Shown piece by piece: positions 50,684 through 60,200 of a stretch of 64,000 nt of DNA. Position numbers and translations under genes: made by a program. Origin of the DNA: Aggregicoccus sp. 17bor-14 (GTDB lineage: Bacteria > Myxococcota > Myxococcia > Myxococcales > Myxococcaceae); the NCBI RefSeq assembly GCF_009659535.1, contig NZ_VJZZ01000002.1, forward strand, positions 62,001 through 126,000. The letters run 5' to 3'. The notes beneath the pieces are model-generated. The model searched no databases. It had not been told where the DNA came from and worked only from the letters and a program-made list of their open reading frames with translations. Numbering within the stretch: position 1 is the stretch's first letter; every line of letters begins with the position of its first letter.

Positions 50684-51874
50684 CTATCCGAGCCGCTTGC
50701 GGAAGCGCAGCGTGGCGAACCCGAGGATGGCCAGCCCGAAGACGAGCAGCGCGAGCAGCTGCGGCCACACCTCCGCGAGCCCCGCGCCCCGCAGCAGCAC
50801 CGCGCGCAGCAGCTCCACGAAGTAGCGCACCGGGTTGAGCCGCGTGGCCCACTGCAGCCACACGGGCATCCCGCTCACCGGCGTCATCACGCCCGAGAGC
50901 AGGATGGCGGGAAGGGTAAAGAGGAAGCCGCCGAGGAACGCCTGCTGCTGGCTGCCGGAGACAGTGGAGATGAGCAGCCCCACGCCCAACGTGCTCAGCA
51001 GGTAGAGCAGCGCCCCCAGCGCGAGCACCGGCAAGGGTCCGCGCAATGGCACGTCGAAGAGCCAGGTGCCGAAGGCCAGCACCAGCATCACGTCCACCAG
51101 GCCGATGACGAAGAAGGGCGCCATCTTCCCGGCAAGCAGGGAGAGCGGCTCGAGCGGCGTCACCAGCACCTGCTCCAGCGTGCCCATCTCGCGCTCGCGC
51201 GCGAGACCCATCGCGGTGACGATGGTGGTCACCACCAACAGCAGCATCGCCATCACACCGGGCACCATGAAGGGCGGCGTGCGCAGGCTCGGGTTGTAGA
51301 GCACGCGCGGCACGGCGCTCACGCCCCCGGGGGCAGCGGCACCGGCGCGCTCGCGCATGAGCCCCTCGTTAACCTCGCCGAAGTAGCGCGACACCGCGCC
51401 CGCGACCACGTTCGCCCGGTTCGGGTCCGTGCCGTCCAGCAGCACCTGCACCTGCGCGGGGCGCCCCGCGAGCAGGTCGCGCCCGAGCCGCGGCGGCAGC
51501 ACCAGGGCCGCGGCCACCTGTCCCTCGTCGATGGCCCTCTGCGCGTCCTCCGCGCTCGGCGCGCGCGCCTGCTCGCGCAGGGTGCCGTCCGCGAGGAGGC
51601 GGCGCGTGTGCAGCCGGCTCTCCGCGCTGCCGTCGCGGTCCACCACCGCGGTCGGCACGCGGTCCACGTCGAAGTCCACCGCGAAGCCGAAGAGCACGGT
51701 CTGAATCAGCGGCGCCATCACCAGCAGGAACATCATCCGGCGGTCGCGCACCGTCTGGCGCACCTCCTTGCGCACCACCGCCCGCAGCTGCACGCGGCGC
51801 GAGATGCGCGGCGGCGCGGGCACCTCGCGCAGCGGGGTAGGGGAGGGCAGGTCCTCGAGAGAACGCTCTTGCAT
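50684..51874 (-). CDS. ABC-2 type export permease (second of two)
   Basis: This 396-residue permease has a Pro-rich cytoplasmic start, one N-terminal helix (APLIQTVLFGFAV), a large extracytoplasmic loop (about 80-210) and five C-terminal helices, with AREREMGTLEQVLVTPLEP, the conserved cytoplasmic motif of YbhS/YbhR-type exporters. Its ATG overlaps the stop of the first permease by one base (TGATG). It is the last gene of the operon from HlyD to here and probably forms a heterodimer with the first permease. Confidence 0.9.
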   Translation of the reverse strand: MQERSLEDLPSPTPLREVPAPPRISRRVQLRAVVRKEVRQTVRDRRMMFLLVMAPLIQTVLFGFAVDFDVDRVPTAVVDRDGSAESRLHTRRLLADGTLREQARAPSAEDAQRAIDEGQVAAALVLPPRLGRDLLAGRPAQVQVLLDGTDPNRANVVAGAVSRYFGEVNEGLMRERAGAAAPGGVSAVPRVLYNPSLRTPPFMVPGVMAMLLLVVTTIVTAMGLAREREMGTLEQVLVTPLEPLSLLAGKMAPFFVIGLVDVMLVLAFGTWLFDVPLRGPLPVLALGALLYLLSTLGVGLLISTVSGSQQQAFLGGFLFTLPAILLSGVMTPVSGMPVWLQWATRLNPVRYFVELLRAVLLRGAGLAEVWPQLLALLVFGLAILGFATLRFRKRLG

Positions 51875-53001
51875 CACGCGACCCTCCGCTCGAAGCGCCG
51901 GGTGGCGAGCGCAATGACCGCGACGGCGAACGCCGCGAGCGCAAGCAGGCTGGGCCACAGCGTGGCGAAGCCGTTGCCCTTGAGCAGCACGCCGCGCAGC
52001 ACGTACACCAGGTGCCGCGCGGGGATGACCTGCGAGAGCAGCCGCAGGGGCAGGGGCATGTTCTGCACGGGGAAGATCATCCCGGACAGGAGCATCGAGG
52101 GCAGCAGCGCGCTCAGCGCCCCGGCCTGCGTGGCCACGAGCTGGTTCTTCGCCACCACCGAGATGAGCAGCCCCTGCCCCAGCATCCCCACGAGGAAGAG
52201 CAGCCCCGCGACGAAGAGCAGCGGGAGGCTGCCGCGCAGCGGCACGTCGAAGGCGGTGGCACCGAACGCGAGCACGAGCAAGAGCTGCAGCATCCCGAGG
52301 ACGAGGTAGGGCACGAGCTTGCCCAGGACGATCTCCAGCCGGCCCACGGGCGAGGCGAAGAGCTGCTCCATCGAGCCGCGCTCCCACTCGCCGGCGATGG
52401 TGAGCGCCGTGAGCAGCACCGCGCAGATGGCGAGCAGGTAGGCCGCGAGTCCCGGCACCATGAACAGCGCGCTGCGCGCCTCGGGGTTGTAGAGCGTCCA
52501 CACCCGCACCTGCACCGGCGGCGTCATGCGCGGAGCGCCCGTGAGCTCGCGCGAGGCGTTGCGCACGACGGCATCCGCCTTCGAGAGCACCTGGTTCGCG
52601 CTCACCGCGTCGGAGCCCTCGACCAGCAGTTGTACCGGGGCGGTCTTGCGCTCGAGCAGGCGCTCCTCGAAGTCGCGCGGCACCACTACCGCGCCGTAGA
52701 GCGCGCCACGCCGCATCCGGCGCTGCACCTCGTCCACGCTGTCCACGGGCTGCAGCTCGAACTCCCCCGAGCCCTGGAAGGCACGCGCGAGCTGCCGCGA
52801 GGAGGCGGTGGGCGCCGGGTCCACCCACGCGAGCGCGATGTGGTCCAGGTCGAAGCTCACCCCGTAGCCGAAGAGCAGCAGCATCAGCACCGGCATCCCC
52901 AGCGCGAGGTAGAGCATGCGCGGGTCGCGCCGGATGTGCAGCGCCTCCTTCGCGGCGATGGCGCCGGTGCGCAGCAGGGCGTGCTTCATCGAGGACCTCA
53001 T
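51874..53001 (-). CDS. ABC-2 type export permease (first of two)
   Basis: A 375-residue permease with the same layout as the following gene: one N-terminal helix (LYLALGMPVLMLLLFGYGV), a big periplasmic loop and five C-terminal helices, with EWERGSMEQLFASPVGRLE, the EWERGTME-type motif of YbhS/YbhR and DrrB-like exporters. ATG 53001 overlaps the stop of the ATPase gene by ATGA; a second ATG at 52989 is possible. It forms the membrane path with the second permease. Confidence 0.9.
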   Translation of the reverse strand: MRSSMKHALLRTGAIAAKEALHIRRDPRMLYLALGMPVLMLLLFGYGVSFDLDHIALAWVDPAPTASSRQLARAFQGSGEFELQPVDSVDEVQRRMRRGALYGAVVVPRDFEERLLERKTAPVQLLVEGSDAVSANQVLSKADAVVRNASRELTGAPRMTPPVQVRVWTLYNPEARSALFMVPGLAAYLLAICAVLLTALTIAGEWERGSMEQLFASPVGRLEIVLGKLVPYLVLGMLQLLLVLAFGATAFDVPLRGSLPLLFVAGLLFLVGMLGQGLLISVVAKNQLVATQAGALSALLPSMLLSGMIFPVQNMPLPLRLLSQVIPARHLVYVLRGVLLKGNGFATLWPSLLALAAFAVAVIALATRRFERRVA

Positions 53002-53954
53002 GCCGCCTGCTCCTTCGCGCTCTTGCCCACCACCGCGAGGAACACGTCCTCGAGCGAGGGCTCGGCGACCTCGGCCACCACCTCGCTCGCACCGGCCGCA
53101 CTGAGCCGCGCGACCAGCGCCTCCGGAGCGAGCCCCTGCTCCACCCGCACGTGCAGCCCGCCACCGAAGGGCGCCACGTCGCGCACGCCGGGCTGACCCG
53201 AGAGCGCACGGCTCGCGGCGAGCAGGTTGCGCCCGCTCACCGCGAGCACCCGCTCCGGCACCCAGGTGCGCTTGAGCCCCGCGGGCGTGTCCAGCGCCAC
53301 CAGGCGCCCGTCCACCATGAGTCCGATGCGCGCGCAGTACTCCGCCTCGTCGAGGTAGTGCGTCGTCACGAACACGGTGGTCCCCTCGTCGGCCACCTCG
53401 CGGATGAGGCGCCAGAAGACGCGCCGGGCCACCGGGTCCACGCCGGCCGTGGGCTCGTCCAGGAACACCACCTGCGGGCGGTGCAGCAGCGCGCTGCAGA
53501 GCGCGAGCCTTTGGCGCAGCCCGCCGGGCAGCGAGCCCGTGGTTGCGTCCTCCAGCCCCGCGAGGTCCGTGCGCTCGAGCAGCTCCGCCGCGCGCAGCCG
53601 CAGCGCGCGCCCGCTCAGGCCGTACGCCCCGCCGAAGAAGAGCAGGTTCTCCAGCACCGGCAGGTCCAGGTAGAGCGAGAACTTCTGGGACATGTACCCG
53701 ATGGAGGCCTTCACCGACTCGGGCGCGCGCCCCACGTCGTGCCCCGCCACCCAGGCCTCGCCACCGCTCGGCGCGAGCAGCCCCGTGAGCATGCGGATGG
53801 TGGTGCTCTTGCCCGCGCCGTTCGCCCCCAGGTAGCCGAAGATCTCTCCGCGCCCCACCTCGAAGCTCACGTCGTCCACCGCGCGGAAGGTGCCGAAGTG
53901 GCGGCTGAGGCCGCGCGCGACGATGGAGACATCGCTGGAGCCCTCGCCACTCAT
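52998..53954 (-). CDS. ABC transporter ATPase (second of two)
   Basis: The 318-residue ATPase has Walker A GANGAGKSTT, Q loop YMSQKFSLY, signature LPGGLRQRLALC (a variant of LSGGQ), Walker B VVFLDEPTAGVDP and switch His in THYLDEAEYC. A C-terminal extension (about 220-318, with GGLHVRVEQGLAPE) follows. It is linked by ATGA overlaps to the ATPase upstream and the permease downstream. The LPGGL signature differs from canonical LSGGQ. Confidence 0.92.
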   Translation of the reverse strand: MSGEGSSDVSIVARGLSRHFGTFRAVDDVSFEVGRGEIFGYLGANGAGKSTTIRMLTGLLAPSGGEAWVAGHDVGRAPESVKASIGYMSQKFSLYLDLPVLENLLFFGGAYGLSGRALRLRAAELLERTDLAGLEDATTGSLPGGLRQRLALCSALLHRPQVVFLDEPTAGVDPVARRVFWRLIREVADEGTTVFVTTHYLDEAEYCARIGLMVDGRLVALDTPAGLKRTWVPERVLAVSGRNLLAASRALSGQPGVRDVAPFGGGLHVRVEQGLAPEALVARLSAAGASEVVAEVAEPSLEDVFLAVVGKSAKEQAA

Positions 53955-54877
53955 GACGCCTCCTCCTCGCGCAGCCGCGAGAGGAAGAGGTCCTCGAAGT
54001 CCGCCCGCGCGGGCACGAGGTGCGCACCCAGCGGCGCGAGCCCGCGCAACACGGCGTCGCCCTCACCGTGCGTCACCACGACGCGCAGCCGTGCGCCGGC
54101 AGGAGACGCGGCCTGCACCGCGGGAAGGTGCGCGAGCGCTGCGTCCACCTCGCGCCGCTCGCCGCCGTGCACCTCGTACACCTCGTGCGCGAAGCGCTGC
54201 AGCAGCACGCGCGGCTCGCCCTCGAGCAGGAGGCGGCCGCGGTGCACCAGCCCCACCCGGTGGCAGCGCTCGGCCTCGTCCATGTAGGGCGTGGACACGA
54301 GCACCGTCATCCCCTCCTGCACGAACTCGTAGAGCAGCGCCCACAGCTCGCGCCGGCTCACCGGGTCCACGCCGTTGGTGGGCTCGTCCAGGAGGAGCAC
54401 CGCGGGCTCGTGCAGCAGCGCGCACGCGAGCGCGAGCTTCTTGTACATCCCGCCCGAGAGCGCGTCCGCGCGCCGGTCGAGGAAGCGCCCCAGCCGCGTC
54501 ACCTCCAGCAGCCGCTCGCGGCGCTGCACGTACGTCGCGCGCGGCAGCACGTAGAGCCGCGCGAAGAACTGGAGGTTCTCGGCCACGGTGAGGTCGCGGT
54601 AGAGGCTGAACTGCTGCGGCATCAGCCCGAGCAGCTCGCGCACTGCGCTCCCCTCGCGCACCGGGTCGCGTCCCAGCACGCGCGCCGTGCCGGCGTCCGG
54701 CGAGAGCAGCCCCGCGAGCGCGCGGCTCGCCGTGGTCTTCCCCGCGCCATCCGCCCCCACCAGCCCGTACAGCTCGCCGCGACGCACGGAGAAGCTCAGC
54801 CCCGCGAGCGCCTCCACGGTGCCAAAGCGCTTGTGCAGCCCCACGGCCTCCAGCGCGAGCGCGCCCTCCGTCGCCAT
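53951..54877 (-). CDS. ABC transporter ATPase (first of two)
   Basis: A 308-residue ATPase with Walker A GADGAGKTT, Q loop LMPQQFSLYRD, signature LSGGMYKKLALA, Walker B VLLLDEPTNGVDP and STPYMDEAERC, in which the usual switch His (H in STHYMDEA) is replaced by Pro. The twin ATPases thus look asymmetric, one having lost the His. Arrangement HlyD-ATPase-ATPase-permease-permease matches YbhGFSR and related drug exporters. It starts 2 bases after the HlyD stop. Confidence 0.92.
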   Translation of the reverse strand: MATEGALALEAVGLHKRFGTVEALAGLSFSVRRGELYGLVGADGAGKTTASRALAGLLSPDAGTARVLGRDPVREGSAVRELLGLMPQQFSLYRDLTVAENLQFFARLYVLPRATYVQRRERLLEVTRLGRFLDRRADALSGGMYKKLALACALLHEPAVLLLDEPTNGVDPVSRRELWALLYEFVQEGMTVLVSTPYMDEAERCHRVGLVHRGRLLLEGEPRVLLQRFAHEVYEVHGGERREVDAALAHLPAVQAASPAGARLRVVVTHGEGDAVLRGLAPLGAHLVPARADFEDLFLSRLREEEAS

Positions 54878-54879
54878 GG

Positions 54880-55920
54880 CTAGCGCCCCGTCCCCGGCAG
54901 CGTCACCTGCACCGGCATCCCGTCGCGCAGGCGCCCGCCCGGGTTATCCACGCGCACCTCCACCGCGTAGACGAGCCGGTCGCGATCGGTGCGCGTCTGG
55001 ATGTTGCGCGGGGTGAACTCCGCCTCCAGCGCCACCGTGCGCACGTGGGCGCGGAAGGTCTCGCGGGGGAACGCGTCCGCCACCACCTGGGCCTCGGCGC
55101 CGGGCTTCACCGCGCCCACCTCCGCGTTGGGCAGGTAGAAGGTGGCCTTCACCTCGCTCAGGTCGACCAGGCGCGCGAGCACTGCGCCCGGGGAGACGAG
55201 CTCGCCGGCCTCGTGCGGCAGCTCCGCCACCTCCGCGTCGCGCGGGGCGTGCACCGCGCACTCGTCCGCCATCAGCCGGGCGCGCGCCACCTCCGCCTCC
55301 GCCGCGTGCACCATCGCGGCGGCCGCGGTGGACTGCGCATCGGCCGCGCGCACGGCGGATGCGGCGGCGCGCGCCTGCTCGGCGCTGGCGTTGGCCTGCG
55401 CGCGCGCCGCCCGGGCCCGGTGCGAGAGCGCATCCGCATCCGCCTTCGTCTGGTCCACCGTGGCCACCGTCATCACCGTGGGGATGGAGGCGAGGCGCGC
55501 CGCCTGCCGCTCGGCCGCGTCGCGCTGCGCGCCCGTCGCCTCCGCCTGGGCGAGCGCCGCGGCCTGGGCGGCCCGAGAGGCGCTGGTGTTGCTGCGCGCG
55601 GAGACCACCTGCACTGCGGCGGCCTCCTGCTGCGCGCGGCCCGCCGCGAGCTTCGCCTGGGCCGCGGCGAGCTGCGCCTCGGCGTCCGAGCAGTCGAGCG
55701 TGACGAGCAGCTGGCCCTTGTGCACCCGCTCGCCCTCGCGCACGTGCAGCGCCGCGATGCGGGCCCCCACGCGGCTGGAGAGGTCCACGCGCACGCCCTC
55801 GATCTCCCCCGAGCCCCCCGCGGGCGCGGCCTCCGCGCGCGCCTGCTTCCAGAGCCGCAAGGCGATGAGGCCCGAGAGGACGAGGGTGAGGGCGACGAGG
55901 GCGACGGCGACGCGGCGCAT
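54880..55920 (-). CDS. HlyD/MFP-type periplasmic adaptor
   Basis: The 346-residue protein has an N-terminal signal anchor (VALVALTLVLSGLIAL), a lipoyl-like pair (VGARIAALHVREGERVHKGQLLVTLD and CAVHAPRDAEVAELPHEAGELVSPGAVL), and a long Ala-rich coiled coil between them (about 90-225). AGGAGA precedes ATG 55920. This membrane fusion protein would link the inner-membrane exporter to an outer-membrane channel; no TolC gene is adjacent. It is the first gene of the operon, so the promoter lies in 55921-56188, where no clear site is seen. Confidence 0.9.
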   Translation of the reverse strand: MRRVAVALVALTLVLSGLIALRLWKQARAEAAPAGGSGEIEGVRVDLSSRVGARIAALHVREGERVHKGQLLVTLDCSDAEAQLAAAQAKLAAGRAQQEAAAVQVVSARSNTSASRAAQAAALAQAEATGAQRDAAERQAARLASIPTVMTVATVDQTKADADALSHRARAARAQANASAEQARAAASAVRAADAQSTAAAAMVHAAEAEVARARLMADECAVHAPRDAEVAELPHEAGELVSPGAVLARLVDLSEVKATFYLPNAEVGAVKPGAEAQVVADAFPRETFRAHVRTVALEAEFTPRNIQTRTDRDRLVYAVEVRVDNPGGRLRDGMPVQVTLPGTGR

Positions 55921-56188
55921 GGGCTCTCCTGGCGCCTCCGGAAGGGGAGGCCACGCGACTCCAGGGGCAAGAGCCGTGCCTGCCCGCGTCCCCTCTGGGG
56001 AGCCCCGGGGCACTGTCAGGAAATCCGACGCCCCGTTCGGAAGCCCTGACACCCTCGGGCCCTCTCCGTGCCCCGGCCCGGGCGTGCGGGCCGCGGCATC
56101 CGCCTTGCTCTACGGAACACCCGTGACGAACGCGTGCGAGAGAGCAGGCGGGGGGCGTAGCCTCCCGCGGCAGAAGGGAAGGTGGAGG

Positions 56189-57520
56189 ATGAGGCCCACG
56201 CAGCCCGCTGGCTTCCGGGAGATCCAGCACCAGGAGTTCGAGCGGCTCTTCGGGCGCCTGGTGTGGGCCCGCTTTTTCGCGCTGCCGCTGCTCGGCACGC
56301 TGGTGGGCTGGCTCGCGCTGCTCGAGCCCGCGCCCTGGCGGCGCACCGTGCTGCTCGGGGTGCTGGTGCTCATCCCCACCTTCTTCGCGGTGGAGGTGGT
56401 GCGCTACCGGCGCCAGGGGCTCACCCGGCGCGCGGTGCCGCTCAACCTCACCCTCGGCGTGGGCGGCATCCTCCTGGTGCTCTTCGCCACCGGAGGCCTC
56501 TCCAGCCCCTTCCTCTACGTCCTCCTCCCGGTGACGCTGATGGTGGGCCTGCTGCTGCCGCCGCGCCTCGTGCTCGGGCTGGTGGGCACGGCGCTCGTCG
56601 CGGTGTGGGCCTTCGCGCTGCTGGGGGCGGGCCACGGCCTGCCGGACTTCAACCCGGAGGCCTTCGGAGGGGGCACGCGCGCCGCCCCCTCGCTCACCCA
56701 CCTGTACTTCCACGCGGGCTTCCTCTCGCTCGCGCTGCTGTTCGCGGCCACCGTGGGCCGCAGCCTGCGCGGCGGCTTCGACGCGGTGCTCTTGCGCACG
56801 GTGCGCGCGCAGGAGGACGCGCTGCACGCGCACGCCGAGCGCACCCAGGAGCTCACGGCTTTGAGCGCGGAGATTGCGCACGAGCTGAAGAACCCGCTCG
56901 CGAGCCTCAAGGGCCTCGGCGGCCTGCTCACCCAGAACGTGCCCGAGGGCAAGGGCGCCGAGCGCCTCGCCATCCTGCGCGGCGAGGTGGAGCGCATGCA
57001 GGGCATCCTCGAGGAGTTCCTCACCTTCTCGCGGCCCCTGCTGCCGCTCTCCGCCGCCCCCACGGACCTCGCCGCCCTCTGCGCCGAGGTGGTGAGCCTG
57101 CACGAGGGGCTCGCCCAGGAGCGCGGCGTGACGCTCTCCCTGCTCCCGGGCGGCGCCACGGTGCAGTGCGACGCGCGCAAGGTGAAGCAGGTGCTCATCA
57201 ACCTGGTGCAGAACGCGCTGGAGGCGAGCCCCGCCGGTGGCGAGGTGGCCTTCGAGGTGGGGCTCTCCCCGGGCGGCGGCGCGCGCGTGCTGGTGCTCGA
57301 CCGCGGGCGCGGGCCCGACGCGGGCCTGCTGCCGCGCCTCTTCGAGCCGGGGGTCACCACCAAGGCGCGCGGCAACGGGGTGGGGCTCACCATCGCGCGC
57401 GCCCTCGCGCGCCAGCACGGCGGCGAGCTGCAGCTCTCGGCGCGCCCCGGCGGCGGCGCAGTGGCCGAGCTGTGGCTGCCCGCGGCGCCCCCGCTGCGCG
57501 CCGAGGAGGCCGCGGCATGA
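56189..57520 (+). CDS. membrane sensor histidine kinase, NtrB-type
   Basis: A 443-residue kinase with about six N-terminal helices (residues 25-190), no clear periplasmic domain, a coiled linker, and a HisKA-type centre with the phospho-acceptor His near residue 231 in AEIAHELKNPLASLKGL. The ATPase domain has N box LINLVQNALEASP and G2 box GNGVGLTIARALA. The HELKNPL motif is the NtrB-like type that pairs with sigma-54 activators. Its stop overlaps the start of the response regulator by ATGA. Signal unknown. Confidence 0.92.
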   Translation: MRPTQPAGFREIQHQEFERLFGRLVWARFFALPLLGTLVGWLALLEPAPWRRTVLLGVLVLIPTFFAVEVVRYRRQGLTRRAVPLNLTLGVGGILLVLFATGGLSSPFLYVLLPVTLMVGLLLPPRLVLGLVGTALVAVWAFALLGAGHGLPDFNPEAFGGGTRAAPSLTHLYFHAGFLSLALLFAATVGRSLRGGFDAVLLRTVRAQEDALHAHAERTQELTALSAEIAHELKNPLASLKGLGGLLTQNVPEGKGAERLAILRGEVERMQGILEEFLTFSRPLLPLSAAPTDLAALCAEVVSLHEGLAQERGVTLSLLPGGATVQCDARKVKQVLINLVQNALEASPAGGEVAFEVGLSPGGGARVLVLDRGRGPDAGLLPRLFEPGVTTKARGNGVGLTIARALARQHGGELQLSARPGGGAVAELWLPAAPPLRAEEAAA

Positions 57521-58875
57521 GCGCGCGCATCCTCGTGGTCGATGACGACGCGGCCCTGCGCTACACGCTGCGCGAGATTCTCGAGTCCGAGGGGCACCGC
57601 GTCGCCGAGGCGGCCGACGGCGAAGAGGCTCTGGCACGTTTCGCCGAGGAGCCCTTCGCGCTCGTGGTGACGGACCTGCGCATGCCGCGCCTGGACGGGA
57701 TGGAGCTGCTGCGCCGCCTACAGGCGCAGACGCCGGCGCCGCGCGTGGTGCTCGTCACCGCGCACGGCTCGGAGCGCCAGGCCGTGGAGGCGATGAAGGC
57801 GGGCGCGTACGACTACTTCCGCAAGCCCTTCGAGACGGACGAGCTGCTCGCGGTGGTGGGCCGCGCGCTGGAGACGGTGCGGCTCGCGCAGGAGAACGAG
57901 CAGCTGTCCGGAGAGCTCGCGCTCGCGCGCACGCTGGTGTTCGCGTCCGAGCCGATGCGCCGGCTCGCGCTGCTGGTGGGGCGCGTGGCCCCGCGCGACG
58001 TGACGGTGCTCATCAGCGGCGAGAGCGGCACGGGCAAGGAGCGCGTGGCCGAGGCCCTGGTGCGCGCGAGCCGCCGCGCGCGTGCCCCGTACGTGCGCTT
58101 CAACTGCGCGGCCCTCACCGCGGAGCTCGCGGAGGCGGAGCTGTTCGGCCACGCGAAGGGCGCCTTCACGGGTGCGGTGCGCGCGCGCCCCGGCCTCTTC
58201 GGCGAGGCGGACGGCGGGACGCTGCTGCTTGATGAAGTCGGAGAGCTCTCGCCCGGGCTGCAGGGAAAGCTCCTGCGCGTGCTGCAGGAGGGTGAGGTGC
58301 GCGCGGTGGGGGAGGAGCGCTCTCGCCGCGTGGACGTGCGCGTGCTGGCGGCGACCCATCGCGACCTCGCCGAGGAGGTGCGCGCGGGGCGCTTTCGCGA
58401 GGATCTCTACTACCGCCTCAACGTGGTGCACCTGCGCGTGCCCCCGCTGCGCGAGCGCCCCGAGGACATCCCCGCGCTCACGCAGTACTTCCTCTCCCGC
58501 TTCGAGGAGCGCTTCGGCCTCGCGCCGGTCGCGCCCTCGCCTGCGCTGCTGCAGCGGCTCTCCGCGTACGCGTGGCCGGGCAACGTGCGCGAGCTGGAGC
58601 ACGCGCTGGAGAGCCTGCTCGCGCTCAGCCCGGACGGGGAGCTGGACCTCTCGCTCCTGCCGAGCGCGGCGGTGCCCGCGCCCGGAGACGGCGGCGCGGC
58701 GCTCACGCTGAAGCAGCGCGTGGACGCCTATGAGCGGGGCCTGGTCGCACAGGCGCTGCGCGCGAGCGGCGGCAACCGCACCGAGGCCGCGCGCGCGCTC
58801 GGCGTCAGCCGCGTCACCCTGCACGACAAGCTCAAGAAGTACGGGCTGGGCGGCGCGGACGAGCCGGAGGGCTGA
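57517..58875 (+). CDS. sigma-54-dependent NtrC-type response regulator
   Basis: The 452-residue protein has a receiver domain (1-120, phosphorylatable Asp53 in VVTDLRMP), an AAA+ domain with Walker A GESGTGKE (168-175), sigma-54 contact motif GAFTGA (215-220) and DEVGELSPGLQGKLLRVLQ, and a Fis-type HTH at the C-terminus (NRTEAARALGVSRVTLHDKL). It is the cognate regulator of the kinase gene overlapping its start. It would activate sigma-54 promoters; no such promoter is recognisable in the flanks. All expected residues are present. Confidence 0.94.
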   Translation: MSARILVVDDDAALRYTLREILESEGHRVAEAADGEEALARFAEEPFALVVTDLRMPRLDGMELLRRLQAQTPAPRVVLVTAHGSERQAVEAMKAGAYDYFRKPFETDELLAVVGRALETVRLAQENEQLSGELALARTLVFASEPMRRLALLVGRVAPRDVTVLISGESGTGKERVAEALVRASRRARAPYVRFNCAALTAELAEAELFGHAKGAFTGAVRARPGLFGEADGGTLLLDEVGELSPGLQGKLLRVLQEGEVRAVGEERSRRVDVRVLAATHRDLAEEVRAGRFREDLYYRLNVVHLRVPPLRERPEDIPALTQYFLSRFEERFGLAPVAPSPALLQRLSAYAWPGNVRELEHALESLLALSPDGELDLSLLPSAAVPAPGDGGAALTLKQRVDAYERGLVAQALRASGGNRTEAARALGVSRVTLHDKLKKYGLGGADEPEG

Positions 58876-58877
58876 GG

Positions 58878-60101
58878 CTACGCCGCGGCCGCGCGGGTGA
58901 GGGCCTGGGTGAGGTCCGCGAGCAGGTCCTCCGGGGACTCGATGCCCACGGAGAGGCGCAGGAGGCCCGGCGCGACGCCCGCGCGCGAGAGCTGCTCGGG
59001 CGGCTGGTGGCCGAAGATGAGCGAGGCCGGGTGCACCAGCAGCGTCTCCGTGCCGCCGAGGCTCACCGCGGGGATGCACAGCTCCACGTGCTCGAGCACC
59101 GCGAGCGCGCGGCCGTAGGCTTGCTCGTCGCTGCCTGCGACGGTGAAGGAGAGCATGCCGCCGAAGCCGCCCGTCATCTGCTTGCGGGCGAGCGCGTGCT
59201 GCGGGTGGCTCGGCAGGCCGGGGTAGTGCACCCGCGCCACGGCGGGGTGGGCCTCGAGCGCCTGGGCGAGTGCGAGCGCGCCCGCGTTCTGGGCGGCGAG
59301 CCGCAAGGGGTACGTCTTCATCCCGCGTGCGAGCAGCCACGCCTCGAAGGGGTGCAGCACCGGGCCGTGGACGCGCGCGTGCTCCCAGGCCTCGTCGATG
59401 AGCGCCTTGCGGCCGGCGAGCAGTCCCGCCGTCACGTCGCTGTGGCCGCCGAAGTACTTCGTCGCCGAGTGCACCACCAGGTCCACGCCGAGGGAGAGCG
59501 GACGTTGGTTGAGCGAGGAGGCGAAGGTGTTGTCGCAGATGCACAGCGCGCCGCGCGCCTTCGCGAGCTCCGCCACCGCCGCGAGGTCCGTGAGGGCGAG
59601 CGTGGGGTTGGTGGGCGTCTCCACGTAGACGAGGCGCGTGTTGGGGCGCATTGCCGCGGCGAAGGCCGCGGTGTCCGTCTGGTTCACCTGCGTCACGGTG
59701 ACGCCCGCGCGCGGCAGCCAGTCGGAGAGGAGCGTGAGCGCGCCCGTGTAGTGCGCGGTCTGCGCGACCACGTGGTCGCCTGCGCGGGTGAAGGCCGAGA
59801 GCGCGGTGGAGATGGCCGCCATCCCTGAGCCCACCGCGAGCGCCGCCTCGGCGCCCTCAGCCTCCGCGACCAGTGCCTCCACGCCGCGCACGTTCGGCGA
59901 GCCGTAGCGCGTGTAATAGGCGGCTGGGTGCACGTCGGTGGAGAGTCGCGCGCCCTCTTCCGGTGTGCGCAGCCGCCAGGTGCTCGTCTGGAAAATGGGC
60001 GCGGAGACCGCGGGACCAGCGCGCGCCGCCTCCGCCTCCTCCATCGCCGTGTGCTGCAGCTGCGTGAGCAGCGACCACGTCTTGCGTCCCTTGCGTTCCA
60101 T
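58878..60101 (-). CDS. trans-sulfuration PLP enzyme (Cys/Met metabolism family)
   Basis: The 407-residue protein belongs to the Cys/Met metabolism PLP family: YTRYGSPNVRGVEALVAEAEGAEAAL, GMAAISTAL, YVETPTNPTLALTDL, the Schiff-base Lys in VHSATKYFGGHSDV and HPASLIFGHQP. Typical enzymes are cystathionine gamma-synthase, gamma-lyase or O-acetylhomoserine sulfhydrylase; I cannot separate them. ATG 60101 has AAGGAGG 9 bases upstream. It converges 2 bases after the sigma-54 regulator gene. Confidence 0.9.
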   Translation of the reverse strand: MERKGRKTWSLLTQLQHTAMEEAEAARAGPAVSAPIFQTSTWRLRTPEEGARLSTDVHPAAYYTRYGSPNVRGVEALVAEAEGAEAALAVGSGMAAISTALSAFTRAGDHVVAQTAHYTGALTLLSDWLPRAGVTVTQVNQTDTAAFAAAMRPNTRLVYVETPTNPTLALTDLAAVAELAKARGALCICDNTFASSLNQRPLSLGVDLVVHSATKYFGGHSDVTAGLLAGRKALIDEAWEHARVHGPVLHPFEAWLLARGMKTYPLRLAAQNAGALALAQALEAHPAVARVHYPGLPSHPQHALARKQMTGGFGGMLSFTVAGSDEQAYGRALAVLEHVELCIPAVSLGGTETLLVHPASLIFGHQPPEQLSRAGVAPGLLRLSVGIESPEDLLADLTQALTRAAAA

Positions 60102-60164
60102 CGGGCGAAGCCTCCTTGCCCTCACCCTACGCTGACGCCGTCCGCGGCATATCGCCGCGATGGA

Positions 60165-60194
60165 TTGGACGAATTGGATTAGCGCTTATATAAA
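60165..60194 (+). promoter_or_regulatory. candidate promoter of the CPBP-MarR operon
   Basis: TTGGAC (60165-60170) and TATAAA (60189-60194) are 18 bases apart in an AT-rich stretch unlike the surroundings. Transcription would begin about at the ATG at 60201, suggesting a leaderless or nearly leaderless message. GATTGGAC and AATTGGATT are related direct repeats beside it. Confidence 0.55.
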
Positions 60195-60200
60195 CACCCC

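Noticed and set aside
58878-60101. Assigning the PLP enzyme specifically as cystathionine gamma-lyase or sulfhydrylase
   Set aside because: Motifs are shared by all trans-sulfuration enzymes; no specific residue or neighbour decides.
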